From the NCBI GenBank assembly GCA_009809945.1, contig WTPW01001163.1, positions 167,318 through 231,317 on the forward strand: DNA of 64,000 nucleotides, given 5' to 3'. Made by a program: the position numbers and the translations under genes. Below, piece by piece: positions 46,252-58,429 of this stretch. The DNA is from Gigaspora margarita (lineage: Eukaryota > Glomeromycota > Glomeromycetes > Diversisporales > Gigasporaceae). Positions within the stretch are counted from its first letter, which is position 1. Every line of letters starts with the position of its first letter. Under the pieces are notes generated by a model, which worked only from the letters and a program-made list of their open reading frames with translations, searched no databases and was not told where the DNA came from.

Positions 46252-47029
46252 ATTAAATATAAAATTTAATAATAAAAAATAACCACAAAGCTATATGAAG
46301 TTTCTGGTCTAATTTGATTAACCCCGGCAGCGGTATAGCTTAGTGAGCTTGACAAAATTGATTTTATTAGTAGACGAAATTTAATCTGACGAAATGGCAA
46401 AACTATTGACGAAATTATTTTGATCTATAATTATTAGTAAGGAAAAATTTTTAAAATAATTTCTTTCAAGAAAAAAAAAATTCAAATTTTTGAAAATTTT
46501 GTTATGGAATGGTCAGTAATGGCCCATTCCACAACCAATAATTAGTATGAATATTACTGTATTTTTGTGTAATAATGCACACCACCCTGTGCATTATTTT
46601 GAGTACCTGTGCATTATTTCAGGACATACATTTACGTTATTTGAGTCAAATAAAAAGTGGCAATTTTGAAATTACGATAATTTATATCTTATTCTACATA
46701 TATATATTGTATTATTACTTATATTATAATATATGTATTATTATTTAAATTTATTAATATATATTGTATTATACTAATCGGTTTAATCAATATCCATATT
46801 TAAACTCCATTTCCCAATATTTAATATCCTTACTCAATTTAATAGTATAGACTTTTCGCATTTAAACGATTCTAGAACAAGTGATTAATTTATTTGTATA
46901 CTATAGAAAATTCTATTCATGAACGTTTTCTAAGATTAATTAAACACATATATATATATTGTTGTTTTCACAATGAACATTGCTAAAACAAAGAAAATGA
47001 TATTTTGACCAAATGGTACTAATCCAAAT

Positions 47030-47037
47030 TATAAATA
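47030..47037 (+). promoter_or_regulatory. TATA box of F-box/LRR copy A
   Basis: TATAAATA 58 bp upstream of the ATG at 47095. The same position is TATAAATA in copy B (55137-55144) and TTTATATA-like in copy C, so the promoter was duplicated with the gene. Confidence 0.6.
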
Positions 47038-47094
47038 GGGACTGTTTGATGTTGAAGAGTCAAAAATTTTCTAATCACAAAAAAATTTATTAAA

Positions 47095-48398
47095 ATGATT
47101 TCTTTCCCTACCGAATGTCTTTTAAAAATATTTGAATTCCTTCAAAAAGATCAAGAAAGCCTGTTTTCATGTCTTCTTGTAAATCGCTATTGGTGTAGAA
47201 TTACTGTGCCAATATTGTGGAAGGAACCTTGTTTTGAAAAGGGAAAGCTTATCAGAAAATTTCTTCAAGAATTAAATACAAATGAACGAAAGATTTTTTT
47301 CAGGATTAAATACAAATGAACAAAAGATATTTTTTTCAGAATTAAATGCAAATGAACAAAAGCCATTTCTTTCAGTATTAAATGCAAATAAACGAAAGCT
47401 ATTTCTTTTAGAATTAAATGCACAATTGAAAATTACAATTTCAAGCAATGCAAAACCATTATTTGAATACTTAACTTATATTAAAAAAGTTTCTGCTTTT
47501 GATCTTGATAATGGAGTCAAGGATTGGCTTAAATATGTGAGATTTAATAATTCTATTTCAAGTTCTTTGATTATAATGTTTCTATGAAAATGTAAAAATC
47601 TTAAAGAATTGGATTTAAGTGGATTTATACTGCTTGATGATAAGAGCAAAAAAAGGTTTTAGAAGTTCTTTTTGAAAACAATTTGACTTCTTTAAATCTT
47701 AACTCTAATACTCTTGATTCTGGAATTTGTAAAAAGTTTACAAATTCTTTTCACACAACTACTTCTTTGAGTTTTTAATTCTTTTAACTAATTGACTTGA
47801 TTTTAAGAGTTTGAAGGTACTAGCAAGTACTTTCTGCAATAATACAGCCTTAAAAACTTTGGATCTTCAAAATAATCAACTAAGTCTTAATGGTATAAAA
47901 GTGTTAGCATTTGCTCTTTGCAAAAATAAATCTTTAACTTCTTTGAATCTTTCATCAAATAAACTTGGTTCTGAAGATAGAAAAGCAATATCCAATGCTC
48001 TTTACAGTAACTTTTTTTTGATTTCTCTGAATCTTAGAAATTGTGAACTTGGTACTGAGGGAGTAAAAGAGTTAGCAAATTCTCTATACAAAAACAACAC
48101 TTTAGCTTCTTTGGATCTTTTATCAAATCAAGTCAGTTTTGAGAGAATAAATAGATTAGCTAATGCTGTTTGTAAAAACAATGCTTTAACTTATCTGAAT
48201 CTTTTATATAATTAATTAGGTCCCAAAGAATTACAAGTTTTGGCAAATACTCTTCACAAAAATAGCACTTTAACCTTATTGGATGTTTTTGATAGTTGTT
48301 ATAATTTTGAAAATATTATGTTATTAGCAAATGCTCTTTCCAAAAAAAAAAATTACAAAAAATACTTCACATATAAAATTAAACAATTTGATTACTAA
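47095..48398 (+). pseudogene. F-box/LRR protein, unit copy A, disrupted
   Basis: N-terminus MISFPTECLLKIFEFLQKDQ.. through CLLVNRYWCRITVPILW is a clear F-box (Skp1 binding, SCF ubiquitin ligase). A tandem ELNANEQK-type repeat of about 13 residues follows (47275-47420), more copies than in B or C. LRRs of the ribonuclease-inhibitor type start near 47600: LKTLDLQNNQLSLNGIKVLA.., then SLNLSSNKLGSE, LNLRNCELGTEGVKELANSL and LNLLYN, five to six repeats. Frame breaks occur at a T run (about 47297), a TGA at 47585 where copy C has CGA, and an A run near 47650, with later stops. Upstream and downstream flanks match copies B and C. The family is common in Rhizophagus; this copy is not intact. Confidence 0.75.
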
Positions 48399-49300
48399 TT
48401 CCTTATCTAATACATAATTTAGGCTATTTGTTAGTTTCCAACATAAAAGTTAATTTAATAAAACCTTTGTTTAAGATTATCTTATCCAAAACTTGAGAAG
48501 CACCACTGAAGATTTGACTTTTCTCTCAAAAGTCTTTTAAATAATAATGATGCAAATCATCAATCTCCTAAATTCGACACACTTCTGTAATTCAATGGTA
48601 TGTTATTTTTTTTATTTTTGCAAATTTTTATAAATATTTTAATGATAATTTATTTTCAATTGTAAAGTATTAAAGTTTTTATAAAAACGGAAGTTGTATA
48701 TTTAGTTATAAAGACATAAAATTGTTTCGCATTAAAAATCGCAAATTCAAATTTGATTGTATTTTCATATTTCACAGACCAATAGGTCTGTCTGTGAAAT
48801 CATGTTTTAAGTAATAATCTTAACACTGCTTCTTTGTTTTATATTTTTCTATAAAAAATTTTTTATTGATGATAAAAATGTTATCTATAATTATTGCTTC
48901 ATAGTGATCAGACCCTCTAATATGTATCAACTTTAATTTGATTGCACATAAATAATTTTTGACATGTATTCAATAATAATTGAAATTATTCAATTGGTAA
49001 TTATTGTTATAAAGTCTACTCCCGCTATAGTTACACTAGAAATAATCACATTTTCTTGATGCTATGTGCCAATTATTTACAGTTATTATAACTTGACTCG
49101 TGCTATAATCGCACGATATGATAACTCTCACTATAGTCACATCGATTAAGCGGGTGTGGCATTTAAATTTTAATTATTAATACTAAATAATAAATTAAAG
49201 TAACTTAATAAAATTAAATGAAGTAAATATAGTATATCTGTAAAGAGCTTTCATAGTTGCAGGAATGAATAAAGTTCACGAAAACAACAAATGATGGATA
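48399..49300. other. 3' flank of copy A and a possible pogo-like MITE
   Basis: To about 48500 the sequence matches the 3' flanks of the other copies (TTAGTTTCCAACATAAAAGTT). At about 49015-49155, ACTCCCGCTATAGTTACACT and an imperfect complement (CTATAGTCACATC.. GCGGGTG) suggest a decayed TIR element. No gene. Confidence 0.4.
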
Positions 49301-49302
49301 AT

Positions 49303-50053
49303 TCTGTCAAGTATTCATAATCCAACACAATGCACGCATCCCATTAGGAATTAAAATAAAATAAGCAAATAATTAAATAAAAATTAATGATAGCTAACAA
49401 AATAATATTTTTACCTTTCCAATTCTGCTCCCAAAAAGACACAATTTTGATTCAGATGCTTGATTACGTTGAGAAGCATCTTCTCTTTTCTTGAAAAATT
49501 CTCAAGATGCGAAGCAGCTTTACAAAAATCAACAATGATTGTGGTGAGTCTGCAAATATTTCATTAGTAGATAGTACAAATAAAATAAAACCTGTAATCA
49601 CCTTTCTGAAGTAAAGCAACTTTGCTCATCTTGCGACCTTCATAAGTATTTTGGAGCTGTTTATAGAGTCCCTCAAAAGCATCATTGATTTCTGCACGTC
49701 GTCTTCGCTCTGATTTTATGTGTATTTGACATCTTAACTCAGCATGTATCAGCACTGCGCTATGATCAAAAATCAAATCAATTCAGCATTTTTTTTCAGT
49801 GATGTAAAATAACAAACTATCCTAGTATTCATGAACTGTATCTGTTTGTTTCATCATTACAAACTCCATCTTCGAAGGAATTGTCGAATTGCTTATTACG
49901 TGATAAGATTTGACTATAATGAACAAATTGAATGTCCGATTCATTTTCTAAAAAAATGTTTTGATATACAAGTAATAAAATTGTGGGTGAATTGATTTGA
50001 GAAAATTGTGTTTCATGCATATTGTTGAGGAAAAAATATTTAAGAAATTCCAA
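49303..50053 (-). CDS. bHLH transcription-factor-like protein
   Basis: The exon at about 49760-49592 encodes a bHLH: basic region HIKSERRRRAEINDAF (the H-xxx-E-xx-RR contacts of E-box binders), helix 1 EGLYKQLQN, loop, then KMSKVALLQK of helix 2. Using a 42-nt intron (49591-49550, GTTTTA..TTTGCAG), the next exon (49549-49415) continues in frame as LTTIIVDFCKAASHLENFSR.., completing helix 2 with a coil-like extension. A last short exon near 49303 is a guess. The first exon is probably within 50053-49850 (MEFLKYFFLNN..DNSFEDG), joined through GTAATG or GTTCAT to CGCAG|TG; the exact junction is unresolved. Binds DNA as a dimer in the nucleus by family knowledge; target genes unknown. Confidence 0.62.
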
Positions 50054-50544
50054 AAAGGATTAATGATTGGCAATTTAAAATTTTTATTAGCTTATAATGT
50101 TGAAGCAACAATTATATGAACTGAAAGTATGCAATAAAATTACTTATTATTTAGATTTTATTAAATATCCACGCATGTACTAGTAATGTACATTTAGTTT
50201 ACCAAAAAATATATATATAAATAGAAAAAATTATACCTGAGTTTAGTAATGCAAGAGTTTGATCATAATCCTGCATGTTCTCAAAATTTTTCTTGCCAGA
50301 AAAGAAATAGAAACTAGAAAGATTCTTTAAGCAAATATGGGAATCTTAAATATTTATTTTAATGAACATTTATAGATTTGTGCTTATATTAAAATTTTCA
50401 GGCAATGAACAACACTAGGGATCTTAAATAAGAACAATTAGCGAGTCAATTTTATTAAATTTTTGTTAGTGGTAAACAAGATAACGTATTAGAATTCATC
50501 TAAATTAATATAAAAGATTGTCTTTGCAAGTCAATATAGCACAA

Positions 50545-50726
50545 TAGGACCCCGAAATATACATAGATAGGTCAGGTTAATGATAGGGTTACTAAAAAAG
50601 AAAAGATTTGCAGAAAAAACTTCAAAAATAAGCAAAAAATTACTATAAATAGAAAAGATCTGCATAAAAAACCTCAAAAATAAGCAAACTCATACCTGAC
50701 CTATCTATGTATATTTCAGGGTCCTA
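50545..50726. mobile_element. 182-bp MITE with 6-bp direct flanks
   Basis: Ends TAGGACCCCGAAATATACAT and ATGTATATTTCAGGGTCCTA (arms about 34 bp, continuing AGATAGGTCAGGT), flanked by GCACAA at 50539-50544 and 50727-50732. The interior has a direct repeat of AAAAGATTTGCA..CTCAAAAATAAGCAAA. Confidence 0.85.
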
Positions 50727-50732
50727 GCACAA

Positions 50733-52787
50733 TTACCTTAGAATTATTAGCGATCTTTAATATTGAAATCTAATTATCCTTGAAGGAATTGATAGTTACA
50801 ATTTCAAAAAAGGCTATGGTTGATGATGTAGTAATGTGAATGATGCGAACAATAAACTATAAGTTAGCTAAATTAATATAAATAAACTAGGGTTTTAAAA
50901 GAAAATTCAACTTCTGTATTTGTATGATAGCATTTCTCAGAATTGAACTCTTGATTAATATCTGGAAAATTTGAAAAAGTAAGTAGACTAATTTTTCAAT
51001 GTGTTAGATTTTAAAGATTTGTAACTTTTCGAATACCGTATAATCTACATTCGTACTGGTACACTTTTTTAAATATTTATTTGTGTAACAGTATCAATTA
51101 GAATCCAAACATTGATGATTTCGATCCAAATTAAGGCTGATTGGACAAACTAGTTGGGATATAAATTATGTGACACATTAATGCAGACTATAAAAAGAGA
51201 AAAATAATGATTAAATGTTAATTTTTTTTATTTTAAGCTTGCAGAAATGAACATCTTTTTAATTTCAACTCTTACTATTTCCATTTTCTAAATTTAGTAA
51301 GAATTCCTATTGTATGAATAAGGCTTAGTATTTTTCAGCTTCACAACGAAATTAATAGTTTATACTAATGCTTGTATATATACAAGCAATACAAGCTAAT
51401 CTAATTATACAATAAAAAAAAAACTTAGTTTGATACTAAAACTATTCAAATTAAACCAAGCCATTTAATTAAACAGACTTTTACAACTTGCAATTAAATT
51501 CATACATATTTTAAAATATAGATCCTATTTTTTTTTTGTAGTAAAACTTGTCTATAATATATTTAAAATTATTTGTACTATGAATATACTTAATTTAGAA
51601 TTGTATAGTAAATGTAACCTTTTTTAGGATTAAATCTAATACTAATTTGTCAAAAAATATGAAAAGCTTCATTTCTTTATTCAAGTATTGCTTTTTTATT
51701 GAATGAATAAAACTTTAATTGAATCAACATTCTTTCTAGTTAATATTAATCAAACATTGAGCACTAGTTTTAGCTATCGTTTAGTCAATTTTATTTATTT
51801 ATTTATTTATGATTACTCATCTTTTATCAATATTAATTTATATTTGAAAGAAGATTTCTTCGTTATTTTGAATTAATATTTTATAATAAAAATGATTAAA
51901 TAATTTTAATTAAGAAAAATTTTAATCAAATTTATAATAAAAATGATTAAATAAGCAATAAATTACAACTTCTATTTTCTAGTAGTTCTAGTCTTGCAGT
52001 AATTAGTTTTACCTAAGAAAAATTTTTGAAATCAAAATTCAAACTTTGAATATAATTATAAAGTAACCAATGAACTGGTAATTAATAAACAGTGAATACA
52101 TGTGTCATCATTATCAACTAACAATAAATATGGCCAGAATATAGTAGTGCGAACCGAACATTGAATGGGTAATATAAATATCCATAGATAGTTTAAACCA
52201 GTGAATATTGTAATCTGAAGATTAGCTTAGTAATAGCGCGTAAAAATTTTTGCAGTGTTAATTTTTACATTTTGCAGTTTTTTATATAGGTAAACTTAAA
52301 ATTTATCTCTTTATGAGATTAGAACTCTAGGACATGCCTTTTACTTTTTATCTTTTTTTCCTTGTAATACTTAATTGATGTTATAAATATAAAAATTAAT
52401 AGATTAAATCTGAATAACCAAATTATAAATATTATGAAATTTTGTAAAACACTTTTTGTTTTTACATTTATAGTGCAAAATTTAGACGTAAACACAAGAA
52501 AATTATAGGCATTGAAAGATATGGCATTGCCATGTATTACATCGCTTTGTAATTTATATGGAAGGGCACTGAAAAAATGAATGTATAATTTACGCATTGC
52601 AGATTATCTTGAACAAAACAAAATACTATGATGTTTAAAAATTTATAATTTGGTTCCAGCCACTAAATATTTAGCAATAAATGCCAATCAGAATGCACAA
52701 TAAATTATGCATTCAAAATTTTATATTAAATTTATTATTACTATAAAATTATAGCCATCACAAAGGTAGACTGGATTTAGCAATTGA
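50733..52787. other. No recognised gene
   Basis: AT-rich. A short direct repeat TTTATAATAAAAATGATTAA occurs at about 51880 and 51932. A 92-codon minus ORF (52597-52319) has a hydrophobic stretch (..FIIFIIWLFRFNLLIFIFI) and no family motif; it could be a short membrane protein but is unsupported. Confidence 0.4.
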
Positions 52788-53033
52788 TTAAATAACCAGC
52801 TTTAATAAATTTTCCAACTTTGGAGCAATAAGTAGTTTGGATTTGGGGCCTCTTTTTTTATTCAATTTAATATACATGCATTTACGATTATGCCGCTTAC
52901 AATTCACGCATATTGCCTCACCAGAACACTTTTTTTTTCGACAACTGGTACAAGCCAATTTAACATAAGAAGAGCGTGTTTTATTTATAATTTCTGATTT
53001 AACGCTATTGATATTGGATTGAGAAGTTTCCAT
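52788..53033 (-). CDS. Zn(2)Cys(6)-like zinc cluster protein, first exon or short gene
   Basis: Residues 25-60 read LACTSCRKKKCSGEAICVNC followed by a basic stretch and a last Cys, then KKRGPKSK. Six cysteines are spaced C-x2-C-x4-C-x5-C-x2-C-x6-C. Classical fungal zinc clusters have x6 between the second and third Cys, so this copy is two residues short there. The following KRGPK motif matches the linker of a zinc-cluster family I associate with Rhizophagus. The ORF ends 20 residues later at a stop near a possible 5' splice site (CTG|GTTATT), so more exons may follow toward lower coordinates. Likely a DNA-binding regulator; activity uncertain because of the shortened spacing. Confidence 0.55.
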   Translation of the reverse strand: METSQSNINSVKSEIINKTRSSYVKLACTSCRKKKCSGEAICVNCKRHNRKCMYIKLNKKRGPKSKLLIAPKLENLLKLVI

Positions 53034-53184
53034 ATGTGATTAGTGGGGTTATAAGATATGAAGTAATGTGGATTAATATATATTCTTTATTAGTTATGTT
53101 TCAAATCTTCATGTTCATGATGTTTTCTACTCTAATGAGATATTTATATATATCTTATAATATTAAAGAAATCCCTTATCGTTA

Positions 53185-53836
53185 TCCCTTAGATTGTAGT
53201 AGGACACAGGCAAATTTGCCTGCATTTTTGCACTTTTTTTGCTCTGATTTACTTTTTTTAAATATCAAAATAATTAAATAAAACTTTGTACAATTATATT
53301 GAAAATAAGGATTACTTTTTTGCAAAATTAGTTTTTATATTGTAAAAAAAAAATTTTAAGTTATATATAAGCTAAAAATAGATATCTTTAAGAAAAAAAT
53401 TTTTAAAAAATTTTATCACAATTTCTCTGTAATCTTATTTAGTTTTAGTTTTAAAGCTATAGTTCTTAAGACAAAATTGTAGTTTATATAAAGGATAATA
53501 ACTTTTATTATTGCAACTTTAATAATTTATTTGTAAAAATCAAGACTTGTATTAGAAGTAAAAGTTTTTTTTATAGATGGGAACATATAAAATTAAGAAA
53601 ATCTAAAGAAAAATTTTAATAGTAAAAATGCTAATACAAGAACTTTAAACTTTGATTATACTAAAGTTTTCTAATGATTTTAAAAAATTTTTATAACAAA
53701 GTTACTAAAACAAAACTTAAAGAATATTTTTTACTTAGAAAAGGTATAGCTAAAATCAATATTTAAAATTTTATTAAAACTTTATTAAAATTTTTAAAAT
53801 ACGCAGGCAAATTTGCCTGTGTTACAATCTAAGGGA
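53185..53836. mobile_element. 652-bp Tc1/mariner-type non-autonomous element
   Basis: Ends TCCCTTAGATTGTAG and TACAATCTAAGGGA, then ACACAGGCAAATTTGCCTGC (itself a palindrome) on both sides, flanked by TA. The interior is AT-rich with no transposase. The 81-codon ORF at 53036-53281 overlaps the left end and is a shadow. Confidence 0.82.
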
Positions 53837-54836
53837 TAGCACAAAATTGTAATAGAATTGAATTTCATTTAATTTCGGAATAAAATTTCACCGTCATAAA
53901 AATTGTGATTTTAGAATTTTTCATTGTTAACTTAGATAAAGTTCAATTGTGTAAATCAGTGTATAATTGTGGTTTTTGATTTCTATTTATATTATAAATG
54001 ATAATAAATTTGCCAATTGGAAAAATGCATATTCTGTATTAGTAGATAAGTGTGATGTCATCATTAAAAACAATTTCTTATGACGAAATTGGCTCTATCA
54101 TCATTTTACTGTTAATAAATAGTCCCATAAGGCATTTTCAAGACAAAGACCCATATATCAATGTTAACGTTAACGTTAAAATAATCATCGCAAAGTTAAT
54201 ATTAACTTATTACGAAGTTTAAAAATAATATAGGCATGAATATTTCACACTGACGGTCAATAATACTTCTCGCTTGAATGTATTTGGTCGTTAAGCGTGA
54301 ATTTTTTTTTGCTAAAAAAATAATAATTAAGTGCCTGTTTTTTTCGAATTTGTTTCATTTCCATTTTTTCAAGTAGAATATTTGTTATGAATGAACCGTA
54401 GATGAACTTCATTAAGATAACTCTTGCGAGTTAATGGCTGTAGGACTGCGAGACTTTTGAAAATACTGTAATTTATAAATAGCATTTATTTTTTATTTCT
54501 CTGAGTTAGATATGAAAATTTACTCACAAGGCTATACTTATTATTTAATTGATCTACAAGACCTTACTCGTGATTTGTCAAACTATAAATTTATCGATAT
54601 AGTTCAAAATTTCCAATTAACAAATGAATAAAATACTTTCTAATCACATACAAAATGAATAAAACTTAATATTGCTTGAACCAAGAGATTTTATTTGGAT
54701 TTTTCGAATTCTTTGCAGTCATCACAACTGACAAATAAATTTAACAACTTGTTATCCTCTTTAAATTTGGACTCTATACTTTTTTTAATGGTTAATAATA
54801 TTAAAAATTGCATCTTAATTATGTGCGTTACTAAAT
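53837..54836. other. Intergenic; contains a solo MITE end
   Basis: At 54122-54157, AGTCCCATAAGGCATTTTCAAG..GACCCATATAT matches the right end of the MITE at 57739-57852 with no left partner. A tandem TTAACG pair (GTTAACGTTAACGTTAA) sits at about 54163. No gene. Confidence 0.5.
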
Positions 54837-55136
54837 ATATCAGATATCTATATTGTATTATTACTTAAATTAATAACAATATATGTATTATTATTTAAAT
54901 TATTATATATTGTATTATACTAAACTTCATTTCTTGATGTTTAATATCCTTACTTAATTTAATAGCATAGACTTTTCGGGTAAACAATTCTAGAACAAGT
55001 GTTTAATTTGTTCATATTCTATAGAGAATTGTATTCCTAAGATTAATTAAACATATATTATAAAATGTTTTTTCACAATGAATGTTGCTGAAACAAAGAA
55101 ATGGGATCTTTTGATCGAATGGTATTAATCCCAAAT

Positions 55137-55144
55137 TATAAATA
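55137..55144 (+). promoter_or_regulatory. TATA box of F-box/LRR copy B
   Basis: TATAAATA 56 bp upstream of the copy B ATG, at the equivalent position to copy A. Confidence 0.55.
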
Positions 55145-55199
55145 TCACTCTGTTCAATGTTGAAAAACCAAAAATTTTTGAATCACAAAAATTTATTAA

Positions 55200-56409
55200 A
55201 TGATTTCTTTCCCTACTGAATGCATTTTAAAAATACTTGCATTCCTTCAAAAAGATCAAAAAAGCCTGTTTTTATCTTCTTGTAAGTCGCTATTGGTGTA
55301 GAATTACTGTGCCAATATTGTGGGAGGAACCTTGTTTTAAAAATAGAAAGCTTATCAGAAAATTTTTTCAAGAATTAAATGCAAAAGTACGAAATTTATT
55401 TTTTTAAGGATTAAAAGAACGAAAGCTATTTCTTTTAGAATTAAATATGCAATTTAAAATTACAATTCCAAGTAATGCAAAACCATTATTTGAATACTTA
55501 ACTTATGTTAAAAAAAGTTTCTGCTTTTGATCTAGATGATCGAGTCAAGGATTGGCTTAATATGTGAGATTTAATAATTCTATTGTAAGTTCTTTGATTA
55601 TAATGTTTCTACAAAAATGTAAAAATATTAAAGAATTGGATTTAAGTGAATTTATACTACTTGATGATAAGAGCAAAAAAAAGGTCTTAGAAGTTCTTTT
55701 TGAAAACAACGCTTTGAATTCTTTAAATTCTAATCTTAATACTCTTGATTCTGAAATTTGTAAGAGATTTACAAATTCTCTTCACACAACTACTTCTTTG
55801 AATTCTTTAATTCTTTCAACTAATCGACTTGATTTTAAGAGCGTGAAGGTATTAGCAAGTGCTCTCCGCAAGAATACAGCTTTAAAATCTTTGGATCTTC
55901 AAAATAATCAACTTAGTCTTAATAGTATAAAAGAGATAACATTTGATCTTTGGAAAAATAACTCTTTAACTTCTTTGGATCTTTCATCAAATAAACTTAG
56001 TTCTGAAGGTGGAAAAGCAATATCAAATGCTCCTTATAGTAACTTTTTTTTGATTACTTTAAATCTTAGAAATTGTAAACTTGGTTCTGAGGGAGTAAAA
56101 GAGTTAGCAAATTCTCTTTGCAAAAAAACACTTTAGCTCTTTGGATCTTTCATCAAATCAAGTCAGTTTTGAGGGAATAAATGGATAAGCAAATGCTCTT
56201 TGTGAAACAATGCTTTAACATATTTGAATCTTTCATATAATAAAGTTGGTTTTAAAGAAGTATGAGTATTAGCAGAAACTCTTCACAAAAATAGCACTTT
56301 AATCTCATTGGATGTTTTTGATGATTGTTATGATTTTGAAAATATGATATTATTAGCAAATGCTCTTTTCAAAAGATACAAAAAATACTTCACAGATAAA
56401 ATTAAATAA
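55200..56409 (+). pseudogene. F-box/LRR protein, unit copy B, disrupted
   Basis: ATG at 55200 starts MISFPTECILKILAFLQKDQ.., the same F-box as copy A. A small deletion at about 55274 removes the middle of FSCLL, and the frame shifts several times before 55560. From 55564 to 56136 one long frame encodes ..SLIIMFLQKCKNIKELDLSE.. and ribonuclease-inhibitor-type LRRs (SLDLQNNQLSLNSIKE, SLDLSSNKLSSEGGKAISN, LNLRNCKLGSEGVKELANSL). It breaks at AAAAAACAC near 56130 (one base missing relative to copy A), with further stops to the end at 56409 (..KKYFTDKIK). The ELNANE-type repeats seen in A are reduced here. The LRR half is the most intact of the three copies. Confidence 0.72.
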
Positions 56410-57738
56410 TTTTATCACTAATTCCTCATTCAGATACTCTTCAGAGTGAACCTTGTCTTTTATCAAAAATACTTTAGATACTTAATTTAGGATATTTATT
56501 AGTTTCCAACATAAAAGTTCAATTTGAAATAACCTTTATTATTCTTATCCAAGGTTAAAGATTTTTAATGCATATTTCTTCATTAAACTAGCTGAGAACA
56601 CGTGACAAACAATAATAATAATTAAAATAAATAATGTTTTACCGCAGTTTTTAGATTTGCACTTAAGTTAAAGAAATGGTATTCAAACTAAAGGAATAAA
56701 ATTTAAGATTCTTTATAATCAAATATATAATGAATTCATCAATATTTACCAAGAATATATACATTATTTTATTTAAAATTCTAACAACTAATTTTAGCCA
56801 AAATAGGGGATAATTTTGGTAAGATTTAAGAGATGAATAATTTCGAAATTTCAGCTGAATTTAGTGATAATTTCAGCCAGAATTTATGGATAATTTGTGA
56901 TAACTTTAGCCAGAATTTATGGTTAATTTAGGTTCAAGTTTATGGATGCAATTTCAGACCGAGCTTAGTGTTTGACTAGGTTAAAATAGAATTTCCCTAA
57001 ATTAAATTGTCAAATTATTCACTCAAACTATTTGCAGTATTGAAGTCCATTTGGTTTGGAAGAAGTTTAATATAGTGTGAGTTATTGTATGATGTGTATC
57101 ATCTCTTACTCTTTTATTCCATTTTTTTAAAGAAATAAAATTAATTCTTCAATCTTGAATTGGTTTAGTAGCATAAAATACCAAATATAAAGAGTAAGCA
57201 AAATATGAAAACCGATAACTATAAAAAAAAATTATAACAGCAGCCTTCAGCCTTTATTTAATTTTCAAAATTCAATAATATGAAATAAAATTACTTAATG
57301 TGATTATTCAATGGGACTGTTTTTTACATTTACTCACACAAGAACCAAAAATATCTTACAGAAAGTAAACTCTAAGAATTAATTGTCTAATATATGAACC
57401 ATAAAGGAATAAATCAGAGTATCTAAAGAGTTTTAACGCAAATAATAATATCCAAAAATTAAAAAATTAAAAAATAATTTATCAGTTATAATTCAATTAA
57501 CATTTTAAAATCAGCATAAATACAGTAAGAATACATGCGATTTTGATGAAATTTAAACTTTTTAATTCAATTAATTTATAAAAAAAAAAAAAATTAATAA
57601 TTTTCATATTCAAAATAATACAGCTAATAATGAGTTTAAAATTCTTTGCTGTAATGAAATCTTTTCTTTATTTTGTTATCTGTTAGCGAATAAAGATTTT
57701 TACCAGTGTTATATGTTGTTCATGTGAAGAAATATATA
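56410..57738. other. 3' flank of copy B
   Basis: The first 230 bp match the 3' flank of copy C (inverted there) and partly copy A. About 1 kb (56640-57540) has no counterpart in copy C, so it is an insertion in B or a deletion in C. From 57545 to 57715 homology to copy C resumes (60610-60760). The middle part has repeated TTTAGCCAGAATTTATGG motifs (56860-56940). No gene. Confidence 0.55.
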
Positions 57739-57852
57739 TGGGGCCTGTACCTTGAAAATAACCTTATGGGGCTATGTAAATTTTATAAATAAGAATTAAA
57801 ATTCATAGAATTTACATAGTCCTATAAGGTCATTTTCAAGGCACAAACCCCA
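57739..57852. mobile_element. 114-bp MITE with TA flanks
   Basis: Arms of about 47 bp: TGGGGCCTGTACCTTGAAAA pairs with TTTTCAAGGCACAAACCCCA, and inner CTTATGGGGCTATGTAAATT pairs with AATTTACATAGTCCTATAAG, inside TATA repeats. Related solo end at 54122. Confidence 0.8.
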
Positions 57853-58142
57853 TATATCTATTTGCTTTGATTAAAAATATTTTAAATGATATTATTTGAT
57901 CTTTTGTACAGTATATTACGCATCATTTTTAGTCTACAATTTTATAAAACAAATCAACTAATAAGAATTGCATTTTCTATTTTTAAAGAACTTGTAGTAT
58001 GATTATGGCGATTTCCAAACATATCGGAATGAATTTTACCTACCTGCTGAAAGCTTTATATTTAGGTCAATCTGACATATATTTTCATTTTAAAAAAAGG
58101 CAATTTTTTAGTTAATTTTTTTTTTTTTTTTGTGTTAAGAAA

Positions 58143-58429
58143 ATGCCAAAGACTCACAATAAAACAATAAAAGATCTTCAAGAAGAAAATCAAAGGTATA
58201 AAAAATTTTGAGTTTGTTAGATCCAACAATCAATATAATGTAGCCCCGCTTAAATTAAAGACTAGCTTTGGAAAATTCAGAATTGAAGAAAACAATCGAA
58301 AAGCTTGAAAATGCTAGACTAGCTTTGGAAAATTTGGAATTGAAGAGAACAATCAAAAAGCTTGAAAATGCATTAGTGAAAGCAAATTTAGAACTTTTTG
58401 AATTTCTATCTGATATTGCAAAATGGTAG
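58143..58429 (+). CDS. Small coiled-coil protein, two exons
   Basis: Exon 1 58143-58195 (MPKTHNKTIKDLQEENQ..), intron 58196-58260 (GTATAA..TTAAAG, 65 nt), exon 2 58261-58429. Spliced length is 222 nt, 73 residues plus stop, in frame. Exon 2 contains a tandem repeat of 19 residues (RLALENSELKKTIEKLENA and RLALENLELKRTIKKLENA), matching a 57-bp DNA duplication, with leucines in heptad-like positions: a parallel coiled coil by inference. The C-terminus ends ELFEFLSDIAKW. It lies between F-box/LRR copies B and C. Function unknown. The 3' splice site (AAG) is weak and an alternative is possible, so the exon join needs transcript support. Confidence 0.5.

Noticed and set aside
53036..53281. 81-codon ORF
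   Set aside because: Runs into the left end of the TA-flanked element at 53185 and lacks a motif.
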